This document shows, in pieces, positions 54,101-62,259 of a stretch of DNA of 64,000 bases (position 1 is the first letter of the stretch; every line of letters begins with the position of its first letter). The stretch is from Fibrobacter succinogenes (lineage in GTDB: Bacteria > Fibrobacterota > Fibrobacteria > Fibrobacterales > Fibrobacteraceae), in assembly GCF_902779965.1 (NCBI RefSeq), contig NZ_CACZDK010000017.1, positions 62,001 to 126,000 of the forward strand, read 5' to 3'. A program made the position numbers and the translations under genes. The notes beneath the pieces were generated by a model. That model saw only the letters and a list, made by a program, of their open reading frames with translations. It ran no database searches and was not told the DNA's origin.

Positions 54101-54357
54101 TCCTGACCGCTTACTACACTGTAAACGGCAACAAGAAGCAGCTCCTCCTCGTGAACAAGAGCCCGTACAGCGATTTCGATATCAAGCTCGACATCCCGGG
54201 CTTCAAGGGCAAGGCCAGCGTCCAGACTCTCGACAAGAGCTCCGAAAAGCTCAAAGAAGGCTGGGCAAACGACCCGTCCAAGAAGGCTAAGACTGTCGAT
54301 ATCACTAAGGGTATCAAGGTCGGCAAGCGCACCCTTACTCTCATCACTTTGCAGTAA
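51196..54357 (+). CDS. GH51-type endoglucanase/glycosidase with three N-terminal carbohydrate-binding-like modules
   Basis: After a signal peptide (MIKQSLKVASLAVLGLSVTA), two paralogous beta-sandwich modules (about residues 30-220 and 235-425, each with FSYSYGG or YDYSYGG and WVDNI/FVDQI near the end) and a third (445-615) resemble CBM11/CBM30-like domains. The catalytic barrel follows, with acid/base Glu754 in WEIGNEIYG and nucleophile Glu873 in LWLTEWNS, as in GH51. A C-terminal beta domain ends the 1,053-residue protein. It resembles F. succinogenes endoglucanase F (Cel51A), a cellulose-binding enzyme. AAAAGGA precedes ATG 51196 by 8 nt. Codon use is extremely biased, indicating high expression. 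Confidence 0.85.
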   Translation: MIKQSLKVASLAVLGLSVTAAMAQPKKPHLAVYKFFDEQYRPGGYDYSYGGTSKGVTITKSGGYKSKAALNIKLDPKEYSGASICLYNEFFDLNKYMLDSKVEFMIKGKHGGEAVKVGLLDEEVSDGKKTQVVLPMNKYIEGGAVTTDWKKVSIPLVDFPDRGLYWDNTRKSEFPSRIDWDKIAEIRFSIDKSAASEFEVWVDNIEIVKGNKKAAPKKQMVYWDENNDVIDGPKNPEKLDGKAKTLATFYDNQVKGFSYSYGGLTAQREAQSKTPGNKNVLAMYIDNNDWSGVTYSLGEGKFIDLSKVRNKGGLYFWVKGKLGGEKLYVGILDNQGNDIKSQTKVGLNDWIKVSKDWQLAKIPLKRFTDKGKAWDANKQAEVAKDIQWNKIQEIRFSVGKGENQGEPGKPAPVTVFVDQITFTENIDWIDPDLKWDSFKSNAPDYVISDFEGKYAKDKWEPSTGPKSQLKFKVENCAEFKGNCLNIEHYLLADWVDVVLDLKKNGRPAADRDWTKHWGIMFDVFSEKAWQSITVQIQDAGNEIFVSNVGAPKGKTTILVPFRTFGKFPYYQPPDAVENGLFDLKGVTALDFKPSGEGTAGGFKIDNIRLTNQREVKAKERPAVIKVLVKGEKEVLNPEISGGLFGINAALWDGDMLDNKNFKVQTREFAKRVNHGIIRYPGGLRADDDHWKEILDNHDWMVDTDEFLEWLKKTGSNAMFTVNFGSGTEKEAADWVKHTNIDKKAGILYWEIGNEIYGNWHPYYEKYGKDGGTIYGKRARKFIEAMKKVDPTIKVAVLGVLEGDWNEKVLAETGDIADGLIVHHYPQHFGEENDFAMLSAPQTLTAIYERLHKVVDKWTKKFNKDKKIELWLTEWNSVDFNPGPQTLSVENGLFVADYLGMLATENVDNAQYWDIHNDITPEGGDYGYLTRSGEECMNCPRPSYWAFQMASDALRGKLMKTTIKGDEDALLTAYYTVNGNKKQLLLVNKSPYSDFDIKLDIPGFKGKASVQTLDKSSEKLKEGWANDPSKKAKTVDITKGIKVGKRTLTLITLQ

Positions 54358-54438
54358 GGTGTAGTGCCAGCTTGGAGCGTCCCGGAGTAAGTCCGGGATA
54401 AACTCCTAGCGCGAAAGGCCATGGCTTTAAAGCAAAAG

Positions 54439-54468
54439 GACTCCGCAGCAATGCGGGGGTCTTTTTTT
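54439..54468 (+). terminator. Terminator of the cellulase gene
   Basis: A hairpin GACTCCGCA/TGCGGGGGTC with loop GCAA is followed by seven T. A GTCCCGGA...TCCGGGAT hairpin lies upstream (54379-54399). Confidence 0.8.
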
Positions 54469-54562
54469 GTGGAGTGGCGCTTTTGCGATATTTACAGGTT
54501 GTTTTTGCCGATACGCTTTGTGTATATTGCTCTAGGGCTTTTTTTAAAGGAGATTCCTTAAA

Positions 54563-55882
54563 ATGATTATACGCTGCTTTGCACTCCTTTTGATAATTTA
54601 TTCATGTTCATTTGCAGAATGGAATGTTGCCGATTGGCGTATATCTTTCAAGTCTGTTGTAGATAAGTTTGCAAAGTCGCAGACGGTGGCACAAAAATTG
54701 GAAACTGCGCCCATCGCCTACTACGGGAAGCTTATACAAAGAGAATATCTGAACCGTGATTATTTCGAGATGCGTAGCTCGGAATTCGAAAAGAATTATC
54801 CTGAGGTGTACCAAACTTTTATGGGCTGGTCGGAGTATAAGCAAAATCAGCAGAAAGAACGCCTGATGCAAGCTCCAGCAACGTTCCAGCAGATGTTTGA
54901 AGAACGTTACTCCTCAATGGCTGTGCGGGGCTTTTTCCTTGTGCACGATGAAATCCGTGTGGACAAAGTCTATGACAAGGAAACTAAAACGTGGGTGACG
55001 CCAAAGTCTGGCGAAGAGAAAAAGGAACTGTTTTCGTTTGCATACGTCGGACCGGATATTTCAAAAGATTCATCGTGGAAATTTTCGCAGAGAATGATGA
55101 GCCTTTTGCCAGAGACCGAAGATCTGGTAAAACCGACTAAAAGAATCTTCTTTTTGGATGGATTTTCTGAGGAGTGCTATTCTTTGATGGATGCTCCGCT
55201 TCTTGAACAGTTGCAATATTATCCGCACCGGATGAAGTATGATATTGACCCCAATGCCGTGAATTTCCAGAAAAGTGAACCTGTTGTCGCAACGATGCCT
55301 AGACCGGATCATGCGCCTGTTGCTCGCTCTGTTGGTTCGTTTGGCTTTAACGCATATGCCGATTTTGGGCGACCGTTTTTGGTCGGCGATTTCCCAGATT
55401 TTGATCCGTTATTTTATCTAGGATTTGGTTTTAATGTTTACTTTGGCGACTGGTTTGGCGGGATTGGGTTGAGTATCCGCAATTTGGATGCCAAGTGCGA
55501 TTCCTGCGGCACGGGCGATTTTGGAGCCCATGTAGAGTTCGGCTATCGGTGGCTGAAAAAGGATTATATCGAAAGTGGCGTCTGGGGCAATCTCGGTTTT
55601 TCGGCGATAGAAGTTCCTCCGCAAAAAGGTATTGAGGATTCGGAGTATCAACATGAGCGTTATTTCCGCTATGGATTTGGCGTTTATGCCGAGGCTCTTT
55701 TCCCGAAGCTTGTTGTAAAACCTGTCGAAAGCTTAGAGAGACGCGAAATCAAGAATCGTTTTGGAGCACGTTTAAAGCTTGGCTTGCAGAACATGAATGT
55801 TTCAGAAATTGGGCATGCCAAGGGCTTTTCGCCATTCGTATCGCTTGGATTCACGTGGCATTTGATTAGTTTGGGCAAATAA
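54563..55882 (+). CDS. Secreted hypothetical protein with beta-barrel-like C-terminal half
   Basis: A signal peptide (CFALLLIIYSCSFA) is followed by a helical N-terminal half and, from about residue 255, alternating aromatic strands: FGFNAYADFGRPF, YLGFGFNVYFGDWFGGIGLSI and FGYRWLKKDYIESGVWGNLGF. These suggest an outer-membrane barrel, ending in SLGFTWHLISLGK. No family is recognised. An AAAGGAGA ribosome site precedes the ATG. It is monocistronic and follows the cellulase terminator. Confidence 0.7.
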   Translation: MIIRCFALLLIIYSCSFAEWNVADWRISFKSVVDKFAKSQTVAQKLETAPIAYYGKLIQREYLNRDYFEMRSSEFEKNYPEVYQTFMGWSEYKQNQQKERLMQAPATFQQMFEERYSSMAVRGFFLVHDEIRVDKVYDKETKTWVTPKSGEEKKELFSFAYVGPDISKDSSWKFSQRMMSLLPETEDLVKPTKRIFFLDGFSEECYSLMDAPLLEQLQYYPHRMKYDIDPNAVNFQKSEPVVATMPRPDHAPVARSVGSFGFNAYADFGRPFLVGDFPDFDPLFYLGFGFNVYFGDWFGGIGLSIRNLDAKCDSCGTGDFGAHVEFGYRWLKKDYIESGVWGNLGFSAIEVPPQKGIEDSEYQHERYFRYGFGVYAEALFPKLVVKPVESLERREIKNRFGARLKLGLQNMNVSEIGHAKGFSPFVSLGFTWHLISLGK

Positions 55883-56019
55883 GTATTTTGAGTAAAGTGC
55901 AGAGCATTTGCACTTTGTATGTTAATATTTGGCAACAAATGTAATATTTTACAAATTAATATTATATTTAAAATACGTAAAACTTACAAAAATTAAATTT
56001 ATATCCACAAGGGGAGCCG

Positions 56020-56646
56020 GTGAAACCGATAAAACAAAAGTTGGCGGGCAAGAAAGTTGCCGTTCTAGTTGAAACGGAATACATTCCAGACGAAATTAAA
56101 CAATACCAATCGTTTTTTGGTGCTTTGGGTGCAAAAGTCGAGTTGCTGACGTACCTTTGGGGGCAAAAAGAACGGACTATCGTCAGCGATGTGACGGAGC
56201 CGAATAAAATGCCTGAAACTTTAGTGGTGAGCAAGGATGTTTCCGATGCTAATCCTAATGATTACGCCATCGTGCTGTGTGCTGCCAACTACGTCGCTTG
56301 CCGTTTGCGCGAAATTCCTCCAATGGGAAGTCTCGGAAGCGCAGAAGAGCTCCGCTCTCCATCTGCAGTGCGGTTTATGGCAAGTGCCATGATGAACCCC
56401 AGTATCGTCAAGGGATTTCTTTGCCATGCCTTATGGCTAATGACTCCATGTCCGGAACTTTTGAAGGGGCGCAAGGTCATATGCCATACGGTCGTGCTTT
56501 CGGATGTTGTGAATGCAGGTGCTGTTTTTGTTCCCGACGAATCGCATGTTTACGCTGATAGGGATTTGGTAACGGGCAGATCTGCGGCTGACTTGAAGGT
56601 TTATTGTAACAAAATAATCAAAACATATGAGGTAATCAACAAATGA
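56020..56646 (+). CDS. DJ-1/PfpI-family protein
   Basis: GKKVAVLVETEYIPDEIKQYQSFFGALGAKVELLTYLWG is the class I glutamine amidotransferase-like N-terminus, with Glu near residue 19. The nucleophile Cys lies in IVKGFLCHALWLMTPCPELLKGRKV, close to the family's ICHGxWxL pattern. DJ-1/PfpI proteins include glyoxalases, chaperones and hydrolases, so the activity is uncertain. The start is GTG with AGGGGAG seven bases before. The stop overlaps the start of the epimerase-like gene by ATGA, showing coupling. Confidence 0.85.
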   Translation: MKPIKQKLAGKKVAVLVETEYIPDEIKQYQSFFGALGAKVELLTYLWGQKERTIVSDVTEPNKMPETLVVSKDVSDANPNDYAIVLCAANYVACRLREIPPMGSLGSAEELRSPSAVRFMASAMMNPSIVKGFLCHALWLMTPCPELLKGRKVICHTVVLSDVVNAGAVFVPDESHVYADRDLVTGRSAADLKVYCNKIIKTYEVINK

Positions 56647-58088
56647 TAATAAGCGAAAAAGGCTTCGATGTAGAAAAATTGCTCAATGATGCAATATCGC
56701 CGCAGGTTTGGAAAGATCATGTCGTCCGTGATCTCATGAAGTTTTGGGATAAGCCCGATATTACGGATATGAATGACGGACTTTTCCCGACTTACGTCAC
56801 GAACGATGGTCGTGTTATCCCGGAGGATGCTTCGTCGACAGAATTTGATGCCGCAAAGAATTCGAAAGATACTGAGGGGTTGGTCGATCGCGGCAATATT
56901 TACATTAGGGCACATTCCCGCCTTACTTATGCTTTCGGGATTGCCTTCCACATGACCGGCAAGAAACATTATCTTGAAATTTGCCGTAAGGGAGCCATGG
57001 CGTTGATGGAGGCTTTCGATGGCAATTACGGGATGCATGTCACCAAGAATATTAAGAGTGGCCAGTTCGATAAGGATTACTTATGCAGAACAAGTCAGGA
57101 TTTGGCTTACGGATTGACTGGCCTTGGAATGTATTATTTCTTGACGCATGACAAAACGGTTCTGTACCGTATTCTCCAGCTGAAGGATTATATTTTCTGC
57201 GTCTATATGGACGATGCTAGGGGCTACTTGACGTGGTTACCAAGCAAGCTGAAAGATAGTGAAGTTCAAATTGTGGCTCAGCTCGATCAGCTTTACGCCT
57301 ACATGCTTATGCTTACGCCTGCGTTGCCCGAGCCTTTCAAGTCCCAGTGGAAAAAGGACATGAAGAAGATTGTGGATATTCTTATAACGCAGTTCTACAG
57401 CGAGCGCTATAAGTTCTTCTGGGGTGTTGACAGTGATGCTCGTTCTATGCAGCTTGGAACGGACCATACCGATTTCGGTCACTCTGTCAAGACTTTCTGG
57501 GTGATATTGAAGGTTGGCGAATTGATTGGCGAACCGTTCTACATCCAGTTTGCTAGGGAAAATATTGACAAGATTTTGAAAGAAGCCTACTTGAAAGAAA
57601 ATGGCTCATGGGCTAGGCGGTTTAAAAAAGGTAAGGAACTTGACGTGGATAAGGAATGGTGGATTCTTGCCGAACTAGACCAGGCTGCTGAAATTTTGGC
57701 TATCCACGATCCAACGTATTATGAATATTTGAACCATACGCACAGGTATTGGTTCGATTATATGGTCGATAAGGAAAATGGTGAAATTTGGCACTATGTT
57801 GACGGAAAAACAAATAAGCCGTTGATCAATTATCCTAAGGCGCACAATTGGAAAACATCCTTGCATAGCTTTGAACATGCGTTGTTTGGCTATATGACGG
57901 CAAGTATGGCTAAGGATGAAGATTTCGATCTCTATTATGCTCTGCCTGAATGGGAATCGATTACACAAGATTCTGTGGCGCCTTATATGTTTGCTGCAAA
58001 TCTTTTAGGTGATGCTTTGATTGAAGTTCCAACCTTTATGCCAGACGGCAACAAGATTTGCAAGGCGACATTTAATTCGTTGCATTAA
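56643..58088 (+). CDS. N-acylglucosamine 2-epimerase family (AGE fold) protein
   Basis: This 481-residue protein is predicted to form an (alpha/alpha)6 barrel. RGNIYIRAHSRLTYAFGIAF, TSQDLAYGLTGLGMYYFLT, DHTDFGHSVKTFWVIL, DVDKEWWILAELDQAAEIL and GEIWHYVDG...HNWKTSLHSFEHALFGY correspond to the His/Arg/Glu-rich core of AGE and cellobiose 2-epimerases. It probably acts on a sugar or related compound in the cytoplasm. The substrate cannot be read from sequence, and the coupled DJ-1 protein gives no standard pathway. Confidence 0.78.
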   Translation: MIISEKGFDVEKLLNDAISPQVWKDHVVRDLMKFWDKPDITDMNDGLFPTYVTNDGRVIPEDASSTEFDAAKNSKDTEGLVDRGNIYIRAHSRLTYAFGIAFHMTGKKHYLEICRKGAMALMEAFDGNYGMHVTKNIKSGQFDKDYLCRTSQDLAYGLTGLGMYYFLTHDKTVLYRILQLKDYIFCVYMDDARGYLTWLPSKLKDSEVQIVAQLDQLYAYMLMLTPALPEPFKSQWKKDMKKIVDILITQFYSERYKFFWGVDSDARSMQLGTDHTDFGHSVKTFWVILKVGELIGEPFYIQFARENIDKILKEAYLKENGSWARRFKKGKELDVDKEWWILAELDQAAEILAIHDPTYYEYLNHTHRYWFDYMVDKENGEIWHYVDGKTNKPLINYPKAHNWKTSLHSFEHALFGYMTASMAKDEDFDLYYALPEWESITQDSVAPYMFAANLLGDALIEVPTFMPDGNKICKATFNSLH

Positions 58089-58167
58089 AATATTTTATTC
58101 AAATAGCTCTCGAAAATTCGGGGGCTTTTCTGTTTATTGAAAGCTTGGCTTTGGGCTGAGCTTTTTC

Positions 58168-58183
58168 TATCTTTTGGCGCATG
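58168..58183 (+). promoter_or_regulatory. TATCTT box 7 nt before the NhaC start
   Basis: TATCTT at 58168-58173, seven bases, then ATG at 58181. TTTG lies 14 bp upstream of the box, the same spacing as at pyrD. Confidence 0.6.
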
Positions 58184-59533
58184 CAAAACGAAAATTTCGA
58201 AGAAAAAATCAAGGGTAACCCGATTGCCCTTTTGCCGGTCGCCGTGTTCTTGGTGTTGTACCTGGGACTTGGCATTACATTTGAATACATTCTCCATATT
58301 TCGATGGGTTTCTATAACATTCCCATCGTGGCGGCTTTCTTGATTGCGATTTTTGTCGCATGCATGCAGAACCGCAAATTGAATTTTGACAAGAAGATGA
58401 ATATCATGGCGGGGGCGCTGGGCGACCGCAACATTTTCTTGATGATTCTCATTTTCCTTTGCGCGGGCATTTTCGCGGGAATTCTTGGGCGTTCGAGCGC
58501 TTCGGCAGCTGCTTACTTGCTGTTGGATTTTATCCCGGCGCAGTTTGCGGTGGTTGTGCTGTTCCTGGTAGCGGCGTTCGTCTCTACGGCGATGGGAACC
58601 TCGGTAGGTACGATTGCGGTTGTTTCGCCGATTGCGGTTGAGGTGGCCCAGATGGCGGGGTTCGGTGTCCCGTTTTGCGTGGCGACGGTGATTGGTGGCG
58701 CGATGTTCGGCGACAACTTGAGCTTTATTTCGGATACGACGATTGCGGCAACTTCGACGCAGGGCTGCAAGATGAAGGACAAGTTCCATGTGAACTTTAT
58801 TATCGCGCTCCCGGCGGCGCTTGTGGCGGTGGTGATTATTACGGCGATTTCGTTTGCGACGAAGGCTCATGCGGTTGCGGAAAATCCTTACAGCCTGGTG
58901 CAACTGATTCCGTACGTTTTGGTGTTGGCGCTTGCGCTCACGGGCATTAACGTGTTTACGGTGTTACTTGTTGGCATTGTCGCGGCTTCGGTGATCATGG
59001 TCGGTTTTGGTCCGCTTGACATGATGGGGCTTTTGCAGAACATCGGGAACGGCATTTCGGGCATGTACGAGACGATTCTTGTGGCGGTGCTGGTGAGTGC
59101 ATTGTGCGGCCTTATCCGCATTCATGGCGGTTTTGCCGCGTTGCTCGATTTCATCCATAAGGTGTTCAAGGGCCACCGTAGCGGGCAAGTGGGTGTTGGC
59201 CTTTTGGTGAGTGCGCTCGATGTGGCGACGGCAAATAACACGGTTGCTATTGTGATGGCTGGCCCGATTGCAAAGCAGATGGGCGATGAATACCGCATTT
59301 CGCCGAAGAAGACGGCTTCGCTTTTGGATATTTTCAGTTGCGTGGTGCAGGGCATTTTGCCTTACGGTGCGCAGATGTTGGTGGCGCTTGCGGCGATTTC
59401 TACGGCCTTGCCGAATGCAAATGTGAGTGCGTTTGACCTTATTCCATACATGTTCTATCCGTTCCTGTTGCTCATAAGCGTGCTCGTGTTCATTGCGATT
59501 TCGCCTCGCAAGAAAAAGGACTTGAACGGATAA
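58181..59533 (+). CDS. NhaC-family Na+/H+ antiporter-like transporter
   Basis: This polytopic inner-membrane protein has about 11-12 segments. FVSTAMGTSVGTIAVVSPIAVEVA and VIGGAMFGDNLSFISDTTIAATSTQGC are the NhaC hallmark region, and a matching second-half segment is ALDVATANNTVAIVMAGPIAKQM. The ion or metabolite pair is not decided by sequence, since relatives also exchange malate/lactate or amino acids. The gene is monocistronic, with a probably leaderless mRNA and its own terminator. Confidence 0.9.
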   Translation: MQNENFEEKIKGNPIALLPVAVFLVLYLGLGITFEYILHISMGFYNIPIVAAFLIAIFVACMQNRKLNFDKKMNIMAGALGDRNIFLMILIFLCAGIFAGILGRSSASAAAYLLLDFIPAQFAVVVLFLVAAFVSTAMGTSVGTIAVVSPIAVEVAQMAGFGVPFCVATVIGGAMFGDNLSFISDTTIAATSTQGCKMKDKFHVNFIIALPAALVAVVIITAISFATKAHAVAENPYSLVQLIPYVLVLALALTGINVFTVLLVGIVAASVIMVGFGPLDMMGLLQNIGNGISGMYETILVAVLVSALCGLIRIHGGFAALLDFIHKVFKGHRSGQVGVGLLVSALDVATANNTVAIVMAGPIAKQMGDEYRISPKKTASLLDIFSCVVQGILPYGAQMLVALAAISTALPNANVSAFDLIPYMFYPFLLLISVLVFIAISPRKKKDLNG

Positions 59534-59576
59534 AAATTCGAACGCTTTGCGTTTCCACAAAGTTTTTTGAAGAACG

Positions 59577-59606
59577 ACTCAGGGATTTTGATTCCTGAGT
59601 TTTTTT
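59577..59606 (+). terminator. Terminator of the NhaC gene
   Basis: Arms ACTCAGGGA and TTCCTGAGT with a TTTTGA loop are followed by seven T. Confidence 0.88.
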
Positions 59607-59630
59607 GATTGACTGTGGGGGAGGATGGAA

Positions 59631-59662
59631 AATAAAAACACCATCTCATTGAGATGGTGTTT
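59631..59662 (-). terminator. Terminator of the tRNA-Lys array
   Basis: A hairpin ACACCATCTCA/GAGATGGTGT is followed on the minus strand by a T run. It directly follows the last tRNA on that strand. Confidence 0.88.
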
Positions 59663-59664
59663 AG

Positions 59665-59737
<73 letters not shown>

Positions 59738-59862
59738 ATAGTCGCCTTCCAGCAATGTCTTTTTGCAAAAATCAAAAGTCGCAGTTTCAAAGTTCGTTAG
59801 ACGCTTAGCTTTGTCTGACGCTTTTGTATTTGCAGCACCTTGCCTTGCGGTTTAGTGCTTAG
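59738..59862. repeat. Spacer 1 of the tRNA-Lys array
   Basis: This 125-bp spacer is nearly identical to the spacer at 59936-60060. It has a GTTAGAC/GTCTGAC hairpin (about 59794-59818) and, next to the tRNA 3' end, an AGCAC...GTGCT stem (59834-59838 with 59855-59859). Confidence 0.85.
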
Positions 59863-59935
<73 letters not shown>

Positions 59936-60060
59936 ATAGTCGCCTTTCAGCAATGTCTTTTTGCAAAAATCAAAAGTCGCAGTTTCAAAGTTCGTTAGAC
60001 GCTTAGCTTTGTCTGACGCTTTTGTATTTGCAGTACTTAACCTTGCAGTTCAGTACTTAG
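59936..60060. repeat. Spacer 2 of the tRNA-Lys array
   Basis: It matches spacer 1 except for scattered changes. The stem beside the tRNA reads AGTAC...GTACT (60032-60036 with 60053-60057), a compensatory change relative to AGCAC...GTGCT. Confidence 0.85.
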
Positions 60061-60133
<73 letters not shown>

Positions 60134-60252
60134 ATAGTCGCTTGGACGCGCTCAATTTTAGAAATATCATAAAGAATTGGCAAGGGGGATGCGCTAATTT
60201 TTTTGAAAAATTTTATATTATTACGTTGTTAGAACCTTTTTCAATTTGCATT

Positions 60253-62259
60253 ATGAAAAAAACAGCTATTCCAGTCCTATTGTTGTCGTTAATTTTCGCC
60301 TGCTGCGGAGAAGACAAATCCCCCAATAACGCCCCCGAAGACGAAGAAGATATTTCAAGTTCTTCCCTATCCTCCTCAAAATCGAAAAGCAGCTCGTCTT
60401 CCAAAAAAGGCAGTTCTTCATCAAGTAAACTTTCCTCCTCCTCTACAAAAAGTTCTTCTAGTTCAAAAACATACTCCACAGAATTTAAAATTGACCCCAA
60501 AACGGTCACCAAAGGAAAATTCACCGACAAGCGCGACGGAAGAGTCTATAAAACCGTAACCATAGGCGACCAAACATGGATGGCTGAGAACCTGAACTAC
60601 AAGACGAGCTCCGACAGCGAATGCGAAGCCGACTCCACAGATAAAAAGTGCGAGAAAAAAGGATTACTCTACAAATGGCAAGCCATAATCGATGCTGCTT
60701 CAGGTTATTGCGAACCCTATAGAATATGCGCTGAACCCATTCAAGGTATTTGCCCCGACGGATGGAGAATTCCTACAAGAGATGAATGGGACACACTTTT
60801 AACCCGCATCGGCATTCGAGATAAAGACGGAATAAAAATTGAAGCAGGTTATCGCCTTCGCTCAAAGGACTTCTACGGTTCTGACGTTTACGGATTTTCT
60901 GCGCTTACCGTGGAATTTTGGACATCAACAAACTTTAGAGACCAAAGAGACGACAGACGCGTTGTAACCGCAGTATTACGTGAGGACGCATACTTGTCTG
61001 GATCTGCCCAAAACTATCCAAAAGCATATCTTCGTTGCATCCAAGATACAACCCCCAAACCTGATTTAAACAACCCAGCTACAATCAGGTCTTACGACAA
61101 AAACTGCAAAGATTCGGTTTGGACCCCTAAGATTCCGCCTTGCAATATCAATGGCAAAGACAATTGCGAATACGGCGAATTTGAGGGCAAAAAAACAATA
61201 AAAATCGGAAATCAAAAATGGATGGACTACGATAAAATCGTATATCCGCTTTACGACTCACGAACATGCCCCTTGGGATGGCGAGTTCCAGACCCAGAAG
61301 ATTGGAACGAACTCATTCAAAATGTCGGAGGAAAATGTTTTGCTACCAAAATGTTGGCTTCGCAAAAAGGCTGGGAAAGCGGGAATGGTTTTAACGCTTA
61401 CGGATTTGACATTAAGCCGACGGGCTACTACTCCACATGGCTTGATTACGAGAAAAAAAGAGTTTCTCAAGGGCGAGAATTTTATGAAAAAGAAACAGCA
61501 ACCACATTTGTCGTCAGAGACAGCTTAAATACAACATATAAGTACATGGCATATTTTTCCACAGGACGTTCGTTCTTTTTGCAATACAATGATGATTATA
61601 GTGCCAATCTTTATTGCGTCACAAGTACCCCTGCGCCGGATATCTCAAGTTCTTTCTTTAATCCAAATTTCAATTACGGAGAATTCACTGATTCTCGCGA
61701 CGGGAAAACATACAAGACGACAATAATCGGTCCGCAAAAATGGATGGCTCAGAACCTGAATTACGAAAGCGATTCTAGCGTCTGCTATCAAGACTACTTT
61801 TATTCAAGTTATTGCAAATCCCTAGGACGGCTATATTCGTTCGAGGATGCTCAAAACGCATGCCCCGCAGGGTATCATTTACCATCAAAGGACGAATTCG
61901 ACACACTGATGTCCTTCGGAGCCATTTACCACAAAACAAACAACTTGTTCTCGGCCTACAACTTTGGTGATGATACTTACGGATTTTCATTAGTTATGGC
62001 GGGTGGTGGAGAAGGTTCTACGTTTTTTAGTGGTTTTTACGACAAAAAACAAGCAAAAAAAATGTCTTATAGCGGTGTGGCGTTCCTTTGGAGCAGCACG
62101 CCAAAATCTGATTCTACTGCATACGGGTTATATGCGTACAAAAGCGATGTGTCTGACACTTTACATGCAAGCTATTCAAAAACATCTGGATCATGGAGAA
62201 CCTACGCGTCCGTCCGTTGCTTAAACGACACTCTCTTTAACGAAGAATCCAAACAATGA
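60253..62259 (+). CDS. Lipoprotein with poly-serine linker and three Fibrobacter paralogous domains
   Basis: The signal peptide LLLSLIFACC gives a lipidation Cys, followed by an acidic stretch and a Ser/Lys-rich linker (about residues 35-75). Three copies of the Fibrobacter succinogenes major paralogous domain follow. Copy 1 starts at DGRVYKTVTIGDQTWMAENL (about 96), copy 2 is shorter at KKTIKIGNQKWMDYDKI (about 313), and copy 3 starts at DGKTYKTTIIGPQKWMAQNL (about 482). Each has a CPDGWRIP-like segment (CPDGWRIP, CPLGWRVP, CPAGYHLP) and ends in an RC motif. The function of the domain is unknown; surface location is likely. Codon use is more AT-rich than in its neighbours. The stop overlaps the xerD start. 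Confidence 0.88.
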   Translation: MKKTAIPVLLLSLIFACCGEDKSPNNAPEDEEDISSSSLSSSKSKSSSSSKKGSSSSSKLSSSSTKSSSSSKTYSTEFKIDPKTVTKGKFTDKRDGRVYKTVTIGDQTWMAENLNYKTSSDSECEADSTDKKCEKKGLLYKWQAIIDAASGYCEPYRICAEPIQGICPDGWRIPTRDEWDTLLTRIGIRDKDGIKIEAGYRLRSKDFYGSDVYGFSALTVEFWTSTNFRDQRDDRRVVTAVLREDAYLSGSAQNYPKAYLRCIQDTTPKPDLNNPATIRSYDKNCKDSVWTPKIPPCNINGKDNCEYGEFEGKKTIKIGNQKWMDYDKIVYPLYDSRTCPLGWRVPDPEDWNELIQNVGGKCFATKMLASQKGWESGNGFNAYGFDIKPTGYYSTWLDYEKKRVSQGREFYEKETATTFVVRDSLNTTYKYMAYFSTGRSFFLQYNDDYSANLYCVTSTPAPDISSSFFNPNFNYGEFTDSRDGKTYKTTIIGPQKWMAQNLNYESDSSVCYQDYFYSSYCKSLGRLYSFEDAQNACPAGYHLPSKDEFDTLMSFGAIYHKTNNLFSAYNFGDDTYGFSLVMAGGGEGSTFFSGFYDKKQAKKMSYSGVAFLWSSTPKSDSTAYGLYAYKSDVSDTLHASYSKTSGSWRTYASVRCLNDTLFNEESKQ

